Assembly (NCBI RefSeq): GCF_013618635.1
Contig: NZ_JABLSJ010000002.1
Coordinates: forward strand, 62,001 to 126,000
Length of the DNA stretch: 64,000 nt
Direction of reading: 5' to 3'
DNA from: Thalassobacillus sp. CUG 92003
GTDB taxonomy: Bacteria > Bacillota > Bacilli > Bacillales > Halobacillaceae
Shown here: positions 53,855 through 62,160 of the stretch, one piece after another
Numbering within the stretch: position 1 is the first letter of the stretch
How the letters are laid out: every line of letters begins with the position of its first letter
The notes under the pieces: generated by a model
Told to the model about the DNA's origin: nothing
What the model saw: the letters and a program-made list of their open reading frames with translations, nothing else
The model's database searches: none
Made by a program: the position numbers and the translations under genes

Positions 53855-53883
53855 TTGACTATGAAAGATTTGTTTAATATGTT
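53855..53883 (+). promoter_or_regulatory. SigA-type promoter of the parMR-like operon
   Basis: TTGACT, 17 bp, TATGTT. It follows the iterons directly, so binding of the adaptor protein to them could autoregulate the operon. Confidence 0.65.
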
Positions 53884-53933
53884 GTTAATAGTAAATCTAG
53901 TAAATTACTTCATAAAAGAAGGGGAGCTGTATC

Positions 53934-55118
53934 ATGACAAATTCAAGAATAGCAGCTGTTGATGTGGGAAATGATTCATTAAAAGCGAATTTCGGGAAAA
54001 TGGAATCCGAGTTATACATTCCGAACGTCATCGCACGTGATGTAGAAGATAGACCGGTCATTGGAATTGAAGAATTGGATGAAAAGGACCCGATTGATAA
54101 TATACATATTCGGGTTCATTCCCCTGCATTAAAAGAAAACAATGCCATCTACCGTGTTGGTAATCTAGCTACTAAAGCTCATAACTCTACCGAACTTGAT
54201 CCTGGCAGCGGAAAGTCCGAAGAAGACCAAACGTTAGTCATGTTGTTCGCTTCATTAGCGTTAGATGCCGTAAGCAATGAAGTTGGGACAAAATCGAACA
54301 AAAATAAGCAGAATATGATCGATGCGAATTATACGCTCGGCACAGGTTTACCGCTTCGTGAAGTAAAAGAAGGTAAAGATGTAGGTTACCGCTCGCAACT
54401 ACTCGGGTCTGTACACCAAGTTGAGTTCCTCGTAACACCTCGCTATCAGGGTAAGAAAGTGAATATTAAGTTTGATGAAGTGAAAGTCTACCCTGAAGGT
54501 TTCGCGGCGTTTATTAATCTTGTGATGGACAATGATTTGAATATTATCAATAAAGATTTAATCGATCGACAAATCCTGATCCAGGATATCGGGGGTCTAT
54601 CGACAGATATTGCCGTTATTCGTAATCGAAATGTTGATGATGACAAAGCGCAAGGTTTCAATTTGGGTGTGGCTGAATCGTTAGAGGCCATTCGTGAAGA
54701 AATCTACACAAAACATGGAGTGGAGCTAGACAGCAGACGTGATGTCGTGGATATTATCACGCGTAATAATGATCGCCACCATATTATGGTGAAAGGAAGC
54801 CGGACAAGCGTTCATGATATTACGGATCGCATTTTGCTGGAACTGGCTAAAAAGCAATATCGTCATCTCAGGAACGTATGGCAGCGAAACTCTCAATCTG
54901 AAATCTGCTATTTCGTTGGCGGGGGATCAGCCGTGTTAAAAGATTATCTGAAATCCCTCAACAATAATCTAGACGGGTTCAACATTGAATTTTTCGAGGA
55001 TTCAGGGGAGAGTATTTGGATGATGGCGAATGCCTACTACAAATTGATCTCTGATTTCATCGCGAAGTCAGAAAAAGCAGAGAAAAAGGAAGAGCAAAAA
55101 GTATCTTCATCGAAATAA
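53934..55118 (+). CDS. ParM/StbA-family actin-like ATPase
   Basis: The 394-residue actin-fold protein has phosphate-1 motif AAVDVGNDSLKA (Asp10), phosphate-2 motif LIQDIGGLSTDIAV near residue 220, and adenosine motif CYFVGGGSAVLKDYL near 330. The order and length match plasmid-segregation actins (ParM, Alp7A) rather than MreB. It ends in a charged Lys/Glu tail. The GGGGAGC ribosome site precedes the ATG. Together with the iterons upstream and the adaptor gene downstream it forms a complete type II partition cassette. The window otherwise looks chromosomal. Confidence 0.88.
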   Translation: MTNSRIAAVDVGNDSLKANFGKMESELYIPNVIARDVEDRPVIGIEELDEKDPIDNIHIRVHSPALKENNAIYRVGNLATKAHNSTELDPGSGKSEEDQTLVMLFASLALDAVSNEVGTKSNKNKQNMIDANYTLGTGLPLREVKEGKDVGYRSQLLGSVHQVEFLVTPRYQGKKVNIKFDEVKVYPEGFAAFINLVMDNDLNIINKDLIDRQILIQDIGGLSTDIAVIRNRNVDDDKAQGFNLGVAESLEAIREEIYTKHGVELDSRRDVVDIITRNNDRHHIMVKGSRTSVHDITDRILLELAKKQYRHLRNVWQRNSQSEICYFVGGGSAVLKDYLKSLNNNLDGFNIEFFEDSGESIWMMANAYYKLISDFIAKSEKAEKKEEQKVSSSK

Positions 55119-55127
55119 GGTGATTGT

Positions 55128-55739
55128 ATGAGTGAATCTAAAAAAATGATCGAACGAGGCCAATCCATTACATTCAGAATCCCGTCTGACACACCTGATC
55201 ACTTACTAAAAGAATTGCAGAAGCTGAAAGAGACAGAGCGGCGGAACTTTTCAAGTCAAATTGCTCAATTTGTGCTGCAAGGCGTGCATGATCATCTTGG
55301 AAAAGAAAGAGAAACCGTGACGGTCCCCTTACCGAGGCAGCTCACAAAGGAACAGCGCAATTGGATCAAACATGAGCATTCCGAGGCTCTGATTGGCAGC
55401 ATCGTCCACCAATTATTAATGGACCCGGTCCGGGCTACAACGCTGCTTGCGTCATTGAATAGCAATGCATACGACATCGATGAAGCGCTCTATCTTCAAG
55501 AGGAAACAGCAGCTACCCAGACGGTCCAGCAGGATGATCAAGTCGAGACGGAGGCCGCTTCGCCTATTAAAACTCAACATCACGATGAAGAACAGGCAAG
55601 TCAGCAACAGGACAACGATTTGGATGACATCAATCTAGCTTCCTTACAAGATGATCTTCGCTCTCATGATGAAGATGAAAACAAGGCAGAAGACGATGAC
55701 GATTTGCTCGGAGATTTCTTGTCGAGTATGAATAAATAA
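55128..55739 (+). CDS. ParR-like adaptor/DNA-binding protein
   Basis: This 203-residue protein lies 9 nt after the ParM gene. Residues ~12-55 (QSITFRIPSDTPDHLLKELQKLKETERRNFSSQIAQFVLQGV) look like a ribbon-helix-helix DNA-binding domain. The C-terminal ~80 residues are very acidic and low-complexity, ending in a hydrophobic-acidic tail (DDDLLGDFLSSMNK), as in ParR proteins whose tails cap ParM filaments. It probably binds the TGTACA iterons and represses the operon. The assignment rests on architecture and position more than identity. Confidence 0.78.
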   Translation: MSESKKMIERGQSITFRIPSDTPDHLLKELQKLKETERRNFSSQIAQFVLQGVHDHLGKERETVTVPLPRQLTKEQRNWIKHEHSEALIGSIVHQLLMDPVRATTLLASLNSNAYDIDEALYLQEETAATQTVQQDDQVETEAASPIKTQHHDEEQASQQQDNDLDDINLASLQDDLRSHDEDENKAEDDDDLLGDFLSSMNK

Positions 55740-55742
55740 GCC

Positions 55743-55783
55743 AAAAAAGCCCGCCCCTACACAGTAGAAGAGGTGGGCTTTTT
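55743..55783 (+). terminator. Terminator of the parMR-like operon
   Basis: AAAAAGCCC..CC pairs with GG..GGGCTTTTT, with flanking A and T runs. Confidence 0.88.
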
Positions 55784-55797
55784 GATTGTTGAGTCAT

Positions 55798-56034
55798 TTA
55801 AAAAATAAAAATCGCGACCAACGTCACTGTTATAATAAAAGTAATAAGATAAATGATTGATAACATCCGAATGCTTGAATTTTTTTTATTATAGGAAGCC
55901 TGCAAACTGGCAAGATCGTCTTCCGTGGAGTTACCTTGGCCTTCACTTTTATTGATCTCTTTGCCAATGTATATCGTCCCGATTAAAGCAATCACACACA
56001 CGGCCACCGCCACTGTAACTAAGATGGGGTACAT
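55798..56034 (-). CDS. Small two-helix membrane protein
   Basis: The protein has two transmembrane helices (about 3-22 and 55-78) separated by a polar acidic loop (KEINKSEGQGNSTEDDLASLQ). The frame opens at 56055 over the GAGGAGGGAC ribosome site, so the start is probably ATG 56034 or 56040. It is single-gene and convergent with the partition operon. I do not recognise the family. Confidence 0.65.
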   Translation of the reverse strand: MYPILVTVAVAVCVIALIGTIYIGKEINKSEGQGNSTEDDLASLQASYNKKNSSIRMLSIIYLITFIITVTLVAIFIF

Positions 56035-56181
56035 GGACATGTCCCTCCTCATCAATTAGGGTTCACTTGTTATTATATGAGATAATACGTGAGAATGAAA
56101 TTAGAAGCTCTGAGGGAAAATAGTCTAACCTTACGTAAGTCAATGGTTGAGAAATAGCCCACACGGAGTGGCAACGTAACA

Positions 56182-56213
56182 AAAAGTCGAGTATAAATTG
56201 ATTATACTCGACT
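56182..56213 (-). terminator. Terminator of the zinc-ribbon gene
   Basis: On the minus strand GTCGAGTATA pairs with TATACTCGAC, followed by T5. Confidence 0.88.
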
Positions 56214-56239
56214 CGTTTGCTTCACGGTGCGCTGTACGA

Positions 56240-56491
56240 CTAATTTCTGTTGCTTTGTTCACCGAATTTGATAAAGGTCATCTCATCTTCAATCAACCCA
56301 CACGCCCCACATTGAACTTTACGTTCAGGACCACGGTAGTCCATATGAAACGCATCAAGGTTATCACTGGTGTATTCGTTCATGACCTCGCCTGATTGGG
56401 GATCCAATTTAACAAATGTAGGCACTTGTGCAATGATATTAAATCTGGAGCGGTTCGTTTTGCAGCTGGGACATAAATAAGGATTTGTCAT
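56240..56491 (-). CDS. Small double zinc-ribbon-like protein
   Basis: The 83-residue protein has two cysteine pairs, [11 protein letters not shown] at the N-terminus and [18 protein letters not shown] near the C-terminus. They could bind one zinc. TGGAGGTGACACA precedes the ATG at 56491, shorter than the full frame. The central part has aromatic and acidic residues ([27 protein letters not shown]). It looks like an uncharacterised Bacillaceae zinc-ribbon protein with possible nucleic-acid or protein binding. No operon partner. Confidence 0.7.
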   Translation of the reverse strand: MTNPYLCPSCKTNRSRFNIIAQVPTFVKLDPQSGEVMNEYTSDNLDAFHMDYRGPERKVQCGACGLIEDEMTFIKFGEQSNRN

Positions 56492-56640
56492 TGTGTCACC
56501 TCCACAGTATAGGTTTTCCAATTATCCATCTATTATCCAATTCAGGGCCTGAATCGATTAAGCACAATCGTTGCTATTTTTAAGCGAGTTGCTGATAATG
56601 TCTGGTGAAATCAATTTATACGCTAAGGAGGATGTGCCAA

Positions 56641-57291
56641 GTGAATGTTGAGGTTTGGTCGGATATCGTTTGTCCATTCTGCTATATTGGTAAAAGAAGA
56701 TTTGAGTCTGCGCTTGAACAGTATGAAGGTCGTGAAAACGTAACGATCATTTTTAAAAGTTTCCAGTTGGATCCTAACGCCAAAAAAGAGGCGGGTCAGG
56801 ACATTCACCAACGATTGGCTACAAAATATGGTGTAAGTTATGAAGAAGGCAAAAATATGAATCATCAAATGGCAGAGCAAGCGAAAGAAGAAGGGTTAGA
56901 TTATCACTTCGACACAATTGTGCCTACGAACACATTAGATGCTCATAGGTTAACCCATTACGCCAAAGCTCATGGCAAAATGAATGAGATGACAGAACGG
57001 CTTATGAAAGCCTATTTCACGGACTCCCTTGATATTGGCGATCATGATACCCTTGTGGACTTGGCAGAAAGTGTCGGATTGGATAAGCAAGCTTCTCGAA
57101 ACATACTGGAGGCAAGTACGTATGAACAGAATGTCATCGGGGAGCAGCAAGAAGGTGCGGAGCTTGGTGTCCAAGGAGTGCCATTTTTTGTGTTTAACCG
57201 GAAATACGCTGTTTCCGGAGCGCAATCGCCGGATACATTCTTAGATGTTCTTCATAAGGTTGAACAAGAAGACAAGGGAACTGAGCAATAA
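56641..57291 (+). CDS. DsbA-family oxidoreductase (FrnE-like)
   Basis: The ~216-residue thioredoxin-fold protein begins VNVEVWSDIVCPFCYIGKRRFE, with CPFC active site near residue 11. A helical insertion carries the FrnE-type NTLDAHRLTHYAKAHGK segment, and the cis-Pro strand is GVQGVPFFVFNRKYAVSGAQ. There is no signal peptide, so it is cytoplasmic. It probably acts as a thiol-disulfide isomerase or in stress tolerance. The frame extends to 56605, but AAGGAGG lies 8-9 nt before the GTG at 56641. Confidence 0.9.
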   Translation: MNVEVWSDIVCPFCYIGKRRFESALEQYEGRENVTIIFKSFQLDPNAKKEAGQDIHQRLATKYGVSYEEGKNMNHQMAEQAKEEGLDYHFDTIVPTNTLDAHRLTHYAKAHGKMNEMTERLMKAYFTDSLDIGDHDTLVDLAESVGLDKQASRNILEASTYEQNVIGEQQEGAELGVQGVPFFVFNRKYAVSGAQSPDTFLDVLHKVEQEDKGTEQ

Positions 57292-57375
57292 AAAAGCAGA
57301 GTCAACACTTTGTCGCTTCTCGTTTTATTACGCTAAATCTACTTCTTAAAACACATTTAATAGGCAAATCAGCTG

Positions 57376-57407
57376 AAACTTTCCCAAAAAATGGGGAAGT
57401 TTTTTTG
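57376..57407 (+). terminator. Terminator after the FrnE-like gene
   Basis: AAACTTTCCC pairs with GGGGAAGTTT and is followed by T7. The rest of the 304-bp spacer should hold the promoter of the next operon. Confidence 0.8.
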
Positions 57408-57595
57408 TATTGTGACGAAATAAATGGAATCACCAGTAATATTAATCAAATAGGTGTATTTCTTAGGAATATGAAGGAAACTTTTATAGAACAAATAAAA
57501 ATGAGAGCAAATGACATTATATAGATAATTCAGAATATTTCTATTAGGGGGAAATTTTGAGATAATGAATCTCATAACTAAAAGGGGGAAATAGA

Positions 57596-58420
57596 ATGTT
57601 TAGTAGAAAAGGATTTGGATTCATTTTAATGATTTTAACATTATCCATGCTGTTAGCTGCTTGTGGCTCCAGTGATGACGAGGGGTCAGGCGACACGAAT
57701 GGTTCTGATGGCGGCGACGGTGATAGCGAAAATTCAGAAGCTTATACAGTAGCTACTGATAACAACTTCGTCCCGTTTGAATTTTTAAATGAGGACACGG
57801 GAGAAATGGAAGGCTTTGATATGGATTTGATCCGTGCCATTGCGGATGAAGCCGGGTTCGAAGTAAATATTGAATCGATGAAATTTGATGGGGTCGTAAC
57901 CGGTATGCAATCATCCCGATACGATATTGGTATCGCCGGTATGACCATTACGGATGAAAGAGCAGAAACGATTGATTTCTCTGATCCATATTATGATGCT
58001 GGTTTAATACTGGCTGTACAAGCTGACGAAGAAGAGATTCAGTCTGAAGATGATTTAGCTGGCAAGGTCGTAGCGACACGTTCAGGTACAACAAGTGAAA
58101 CATATTTAAGTGAAAATCATCCGGATGCAGAAGTGGAAACGTTCCCGGGTATTGTGGAAGCATACATGGATTTGCAGGCAGGTCGTGTTGATGCGGTCAT
58201 GTATGATGTGCCTAACGTGCAGTATTACGTGAATAATGACGCTAAAGGCGAATTGAAAACAGTAGGAGAGGTTTTACAAGGTGAGCAATACGGCATTGCC
58301 TTCCCTAAAGGTTCTGAACTCGTAGAAGATGTCAATGAAGCGCTAGCTACATTGAAAGAGAACGGGACCTATGATGATATCTACGAAGAATGGTTTGGTG
58401 AGCGTCCAACAGAATCATAA
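57596..58420 (+). CDS. glnH: Polar amino-acid ABC transporter, substrate-binding lipoprotein (GlnH-like)
   Basis: The lipoprotein signal ends in LAAC (Cys22) with a Gly/Asp-rich linker. The binding protein fold spans about 50-274. DNNFVPFEFLNEDTGEMEGFDMDLIRAIADEAGF and IAGMTITDERAETIDFSDPYYDAGL are classical family-3 solute-binding motifs, and VVATRSGTTSETYL continues the hinge. It captures glutamine, arginine or a similar polar amino acid. It heads a three-gene operon with permease and ATPase. The substrate is a family-level inference. Confidence 0.9.
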   Translation: MFSRKGFGFILMILTLSMLLAACGSSDDEGSGDTNGSDGGDGDSENSEAYTVATDNNFVPFEFLNEDTGEMEGFDMDLIRAIADEAGFEVNIESMKFDGVVTGMQSSRYDIGIAGMTITDERAETIDFSDPYYDAGLILAVQADEEEIQSEDDLAGKVVATRSGTTSETYLSENHPDAEVETFPGIVEAYMDLQAGRVDAVMYDVPNVQYYVNNDAKGELKTVGEVLQGEQYGIAFPKGSELVEDVNEALATLKENGTYDDIYEEWFGERPTES

Positions 58421-58453
58421 CTCTATACCCAACTAGTGAATGAGTGTTCAAAT

Positions 58454-58488
58454 AAAAGCGTGGCAAGTTTAGAGCTTGTTACGCTTTT
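58454..58488 (+). promoter_or_regulatory. Intra-operon stem-loop between glnH and glnP
   Basis: AAAAGCGT..CAAG pairs with CTTG..ACGCTTTT, 33 nt after the glnH stop. Such hairpins stabilise the binding-protein mRNA or reduce downstream transcription, favouring excess binding protein. Confidence 0.65.
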
Positions 58489-58549
58489 AACTTGAGAACA
58501 TCCACACATATCAGGATAAGGTGTACAACATACAAGGAGCGATTACGAC

Positions 58550-59206
58550 ATGGAGTTTTTGACGGAATCTCACTATTACAGGGTTATGCCCTTTTTATTT
58601 GAAGGTCTCGTTTATACGTTAATGATTACGATTGCTGGTCTTTTGATCGGTTTTGTGCTAGGGGCAATATTCGGGCTCGCCCGGCTGACTAAAAATAAAT
58701 TTATCTACGGTATAGCCAGCATTTATGTAGAAGTTGTGCGCGGGACACCGATCTTAGCGCAAATCTTATTCATTTACTTTGGTTTGCCGGATTTGCTGGA
58801 ATGGAATATTGATAAAGTGACGGCGTCTATTATTGCTATTGCTTTGAACGCAGGAGCTTATATCGCCGAAATAGTACGTGGAGCCGTGTATTCGATTGAT
58901 AAAGGGCAGTCAGAAGCAGGGCGTTCGATTGGATTGAACAAATCACAAACGATGCGGTACATCATTTGGCCTCAAGCTTTCAGACGTATGATTCCGCCGT
59001 TAGGCAACCAATTTATCATCAGCTTGAAAGATACGTCACTATTCTCAGTTATTGCTGTAAGTGAGCTGCTTTATATGGGTCAGCAATATTATGGAACCAC
59101 TTTTGCTGCCTTTGAGGCTTTGACGATGGTATGTGTGCTTTACTTGTGTATTACCATCCCAACTTCACTGTATCTGAGAAAGGTTGAAAGGAGATTGGAT
59201 GTCTAA
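58550..59206 (+). CDS. glnP: Polar amino-acid ABC transporter permease (GlnP-like)
   Basis: The 218-residue permease has five transmembrane helices. The His/Glu/Phe family motif is in [20 protein letters not shown] near residue 65. The EAA coupling loop is [49 protein letters not shown] near 104-152. It overlaps the ATPase gene by one nt (TAATG). One permease subunit alone suggests a homodimer. Confidence 0.92.
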   Translation: MEFLTESHYYRVMPFLFEGLVYTLMITIAGLLIGFVLGAIFGLARLTKNKFIYGIASIYVEVVRGTPILAQILFIYFGLPDLLEWNIDKVTASIIAIALNAGAYIAEIVRGAVYSIDKGQSEAGRSIGLNKSQTMRYIIWPQAFRRMIPPLGNQFIISLKDTSLFSVIAVSELLYMGQQYYGTTFAAFEALTMVCVLYLCITIPTSLYLRKVERRLDV

Positions 59207-59931
59207 TGATGATCACCGTGAAAGATTTGCACAAGTCCTTTGGTAAAAACGAAGTATTAAAAGGAATAGACTTAGAAGTGGAAGAACAGGAAGTCGTTTG
59301 TGTCATCGGCCCTTCAGGTTCCGGAAAAAGTACGTTTTTACGGTGCATGAATTTGTTGGAGGAAGTCACCTCTGGCGATGTATATATCGAAGGGGATAAT
59401 TTAACAGACCCGAAAGTCAATATAAATGAAGTGCGGTCACGAGTGGGCATGGTATTCCAGCATTTCAATCTCTTTCCGCATATGACCGTGTTAGAAAATA
59501 TAACCATCGGACCTAAGAAAATCAAAGGCCACAGTAAAGAAAAAGCTGAAGAAGAAGCCCGCCCCTTATTGGATAGGGTTGGCTTACAAGATAAAGCAGA
59601 TGTTTACCCCGAGAGTTTATCGGGAGGGCAAAAACAGCGGGTTGCCATTGCCCGGTCTCTTGCAATGAACCCGAAAATCATGCTATTTGACGAGCCCACT
59701 TCCGCGCTTGACCCCGAATTAGTGGGCGATGTGCTTGCAGTTATGAAAGATTTAGCCCAGGAAGGCATGACCATGGTCGTGGTCACACACGAAATGGGCT
59801 TTGCCAAAGAAGTAGGGGATCGTGTCCTCTTCATGGATGAAGGGGTGGTTATGGAAGAAGATACACCTGAAAATTTATTTGATAACCCGCAAAACCCAAG
59901 AACACAAGAATTCTTAAGTAAGGTACTCTAA
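59206..59931 (+). CDS. glnQ: Polar amino-acid ABC transporter ATPase (GlnQ-like)
   Basis: The 241-residue ATPase has Walker [10 protein letters not shown] near residue 34, Q-loop [13 protein letters not shown], signature [20 protein letters not shown] near residue 137 and Walker [20 protein letters not shown], with the [10 protein letters not shown]-loop typical of polar amino-acid transporters. It is coupled to the permease gene at TAATG. It completes the importer. Confidence 0.94.
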   Translation: MMITVKDLHKSFGKNEVLKGIDLEVEEQEVVCVIGPSGSGKSTFLRCMNLLEEVTSGDVYIEGDNLTDPKVNINEVRSRVGMVFQHFNLFPHMTVLENITIGPKKIKGHSKEKAEEEARPLLDRVGLQDKADVYPESLSGGQKQRVAIARSLAMNPKIMLFDEPTSALDPELVGDVLAVMKDLAQEGMTMVVVTHEMGFAKEVGDRVLFMDEGVVMEEDTPENLFDNPQNPRTQEFLSKVL

Positions 59932-59934
59932 TAT

Positions 59935-59974
59935 TTATAAAAGCCTTCCCACTATCAGGGGAGGCTTTTATAAA
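59935..59974. terminator. Bidirectional terminator
   Basis: TTATAAAAGCC..CCC pairs with GGG..GGCTTTTATAA. It serves glnQ and the converging uvsE. Confidence 0.92.
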
Positions 59975-59981
59975 TGGACGA

Positions 59982-60938
59982 TCACCATATGATTGATGCG
60001 CCTCCGATACGCTTCACCCCTCGTATGGCAGCAACATCCTCGACAAACTGTAAGGCAGCTTTGTCTTTTTGTTTAGCCTCAATCATCACATCTACATCTT
60101 GATCGATCGCTTTCAATTGCTTCAAAAAAGGTTTCGCGAATTCTACGTCGACATAATCGGCATGGCTTCTGAATTGCTGTTCAGATTTAGGTGATGAGAT
60201 GTGGACCTTTGGGGGCCACGGATGATTTTGCCACGTCTGGAAAATTCGAGGGAGCAGCTCTTCTAGCGACTCTTCGGAATCACGATTAGCCCAGTAGTGA
60301 TGATAATCAAACATCATGGCGATTCCTTCTCGTTCACAAATTTCCAATGTCTCGGTCGCTGTATATGTTTTATCATCATTTTCCAACGTCATTTGCTGCT
60401 TGACCGGCTTTGAAAGTTGTTTGAGATTGGCATGAAAACGGTCAATTGCCGCTGATTTATTGCCATACGCACCGCCGACGTGCAGATTGATAGCCGCCTG
60501 TTTTTCTAACCCCATTGCTTCTAGCACGGCGTAGTGATAGTTCATATCATGCACAGCATTCCCTGAAACATGTGCTTTATCACTGGTAAACAGGGTGAAC
60601 TGATTTGGATGAAAGCTCGTCCGTAAACCGTGTTCCTTAACCAGGTCCCCGATTGTAAGGTACAAATCTTGAAAAGGCGTGATATAGTCCCAATCAACCT
60701 CTTGGTGGGTGGCAAGCGGGACCAAAGAGGAGGAAAACCGGTATAATTCAATTTCCTGGGCAATATTGTGATGCAAGGCACGTATGGTATGTTCTAAATT
60801 GGTACGCGTGATACGATTTAAATCTTCAAGACGCTGCTCGGGGTCAAGCTGGTTCCAGCGCGAAAATGTCATGGTTTTGGAAGGCGTGGCGTTCCATAGC
60901 ATAAGGGGATGGGCCACATAACCGAATCGTAATCTCAT
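59982..60938 (-). CDS. uvsE: UV damage endonuclease UvsE
   Basis: The ~318-residue TIM-barrel endonuclease begins MRLRFGYVAHPLML. Family motifs include LHHNIAQEIELYRFSSSLVPL near residue 55, LRTSFHPNQFTLF near 105, INLHVGGAYGNKSAAI near 150, LENDDKTYT (metal Glu) near 185 and MFDYHHYWAN (His pair) near 208. It nicks DNA 5' of UV photoproducts independently of UvrABC. AAAGGAGACATAATA precedes the ATG at 60938; the longer frame is not supported. Monocistronic. Confidence 0.93.
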   Translation of the reverse strand: MRLRFGYVAHPLMLWNATPSKTMTFSRWNQLDPEQRLEDLNRITRTNLEHTIRALHHNIAQEIELYRFSSSLVPLATHQEVDWDYITPFQDLYLTIGDLVKEHGLRTSFHPNQFTLFTSDKAHVSGNAVHDMNYHYAVLEAMGLEKQAAINLHVGGAYGNKSAAIDRFHANLKQLSKPVKQQMTLENDDKTYTATETLEICEREGIAMMFDYHHYWANRDSEESLEELLPRIFQTWQNHPWPPKVHISSPKSEQQFRSHADYVDVEFAKPFLKQLKAIDQDVDVMIEAKQKDKAALQFVEDVAAIRGVKRIGGASIIW

Positions 60939-61124
60939 TATTATGTCTCCTTTAATGATAGAGCTGCTTAAGTATGTTCCCCAAATAATCAATCTGTAAC
61001 GCATTATTTTAACAGATAAGAGGCAGGGAATTCTTTAGACATGGAGAATTGAAAAAGTGGAGCTTAGATTGTGCAACCATAAAATGAATGAACAATCACC
61101 CATTAATAGAGGGGAGCATTAACC

Positions 61125-61505
61125 ATGAATATTTCAGTTGGAGATGTTTTGACATGGAAACGAACATTTAATGAAGAAGAAACCTTGCAATTTGCAGAAC
61201 TCTCAGGTGATCAAGGCAGACATCATATGGAACGCGATGAAAAGGGAAGGTTGATGGTCCACGGCCTCTTTACCGCTAGTATCGGCACAAAAATTGGTGG
61301 TGATTTGAATTACATTGCCAAGGAGATGGTAAGCGAATATATCAGACCTGTGTTTACTGGAGACACAATTACGTGTGAGGTGACCATTACACAAGTTGAA
61401 CAAAAGAAAGGCTTTAAAGAAGTCGCAATGAGCTCCGTGTACCGTAATCAACATGATAAAGACGTGCTGATCGGGTCCAGTCACGGCATCATACGTGAAT
61501 CATGA
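61125..61505 (+). CDS. MaoC-like hotdog-fold hydratase
   Basis: The 126-residue protein has FAELSGDQGRHHMERDEKGRLMVHGLFTASIGTKI. This is the MaoC dehydratase pattern in which Asp and His form the catalytic dyad (usually SGDxNPIH). YIRPVFTGDTITCEVTI follows. It is likely an enoyl-CoA hydratase or acyl-thioester binding protein. The N-P of the consensus is replaced by G-R. No other fatty-acid gene is adjacent. GAGGGGAGC precedes the ATG. Confidence 0.85.
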   Translation: MNISVGDVLTWKRTFNEEETLQFAELSGDQGRHHMERDEKGRLMVHGLFTASIGTKIGGDLNYIAKEMVSEYIRPVFTGDTITCEVTITQVEQKKGFKEVAMSSVYRNQHDKDVLIGSSHGIIRES

Positions 61506-61511
61506 TCATCC

Positions 61512-61550
61512 AAACAAACCAACATCATTTAAACGTTGGTTTGTTTTTTT
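61512..61550 (+). terminator. Terminator after the MaoC-like gene
   Basis: AACAAACCAAC pairs with GTTGGTTTGTT and is followed by T7. Confidence 0.93.
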
Positions 61551-61628
61551 GTGGGGAACTTTAACTTGCGAAAATAGTTAACCAGGTGTAATATTTAGTA
61601 AGTGATATAAATGGGTAAGGAGAGATCT

Positions 61629-62051
61629 TTGTTGCAGGATAATGAAAAAGTAAAGCTGATTTCAGAGCTGGAAGGATCGATGCGCTCATTCATTAGAGGG
61701 TTCAGGCGAGATCTGAATGATATGTTAGGTGATGGTTTTACTAGCAGTGAATACTCTTTTTTAAGAGCCATCAAAGAATCTAATACACAAAATATATCAA
61801 CGCTAGCCTCGCTGTTAGGGGTGTCAAACAGTCATGCGACGTCCGTTACAGATCGACTCGTAGACAAACAGCTGGTCACGAGAAAGCGCTCGGACAAGGA
61901 TCGCAGAGTTGTTGTGCTTGACCTGACTCCTGAGGGAGAGGAAACATATCAAAAGCTTGAAACGAGGCGGACAGAATTTATCCGGAATCGATTTGAGCAT
62001 CTGACAAAAGAAGAATTACAAGAACTTATTCGCATTTTTAATACGATTTAA
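61629..62051 (+). CDS. MarR-family regulator
   Basis: The ~140-residue winged-helix protein has FTSSEYSFLRAIKESNTQNISTLASLLGVSNSHATSVTDRLVDKQLVTRKRSDKDRRVVVLDLTPEG. The recognition helix and wing (DKDRR) are canonical for MarR. An ATG at 61611 begins the frame but lacks a ribosome site, lying only ~10 nt past the predicted transcription start (promoter TTGCGA, 17 bp, TAATAT at 61566-61594). AAGGAG at 61617-61622 favours TTG at 61629 or 61632. It is 109 nt upstream of an MFS drug exporter, its likely target. Confidence 0.88.
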   Translation: MLQDNEKVKLISELEGSMRSFIRGFRRDLNDMLGDGFTSSEYSFLRAIKESNTQNISTLASLLGVSNSHATSVTDRLVDKQLVTRKRSDKDRRVVVLDLTPEGEETYQKLETRRTEFIRNRFEHLTKEELQELIRIFNTI

Positions 62052-62060
62052 AGAGTACGG

Positions 62061-62135
62061 ACGCTCAAGTGGGGCAGAAGCGCCCAAATAGAGGGTGTAA
62101 TCGCCCAAACAGAGTTAGAGACCGCCCAAGGCAAT
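62061..62135. repeat. Two-turn array, core CGCCCAAA
   Basis: CGCTCAAG (62062), CGCCCAAATAGAG (62081), CGCCCAAACAGAG (62102) and CGCCCAAGG (62123) recur at 19-21 bp. The array lies between MarR and the MFS exporter, inside the likely transcript. Confidence 0.75.
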
Positions 62136-62160
62136 CAAAATTATAAAGGATGAAACATTC

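Noticed and set aside
53685-55739. Whole window as plasmid DNA because of ParM/ParR
   Set aside because: Chromosomal-type genes (tnrA, sda, uvsE, LtaS-like) and two chromosomal parS sites argue for a chromosome; no replication initiator is present.
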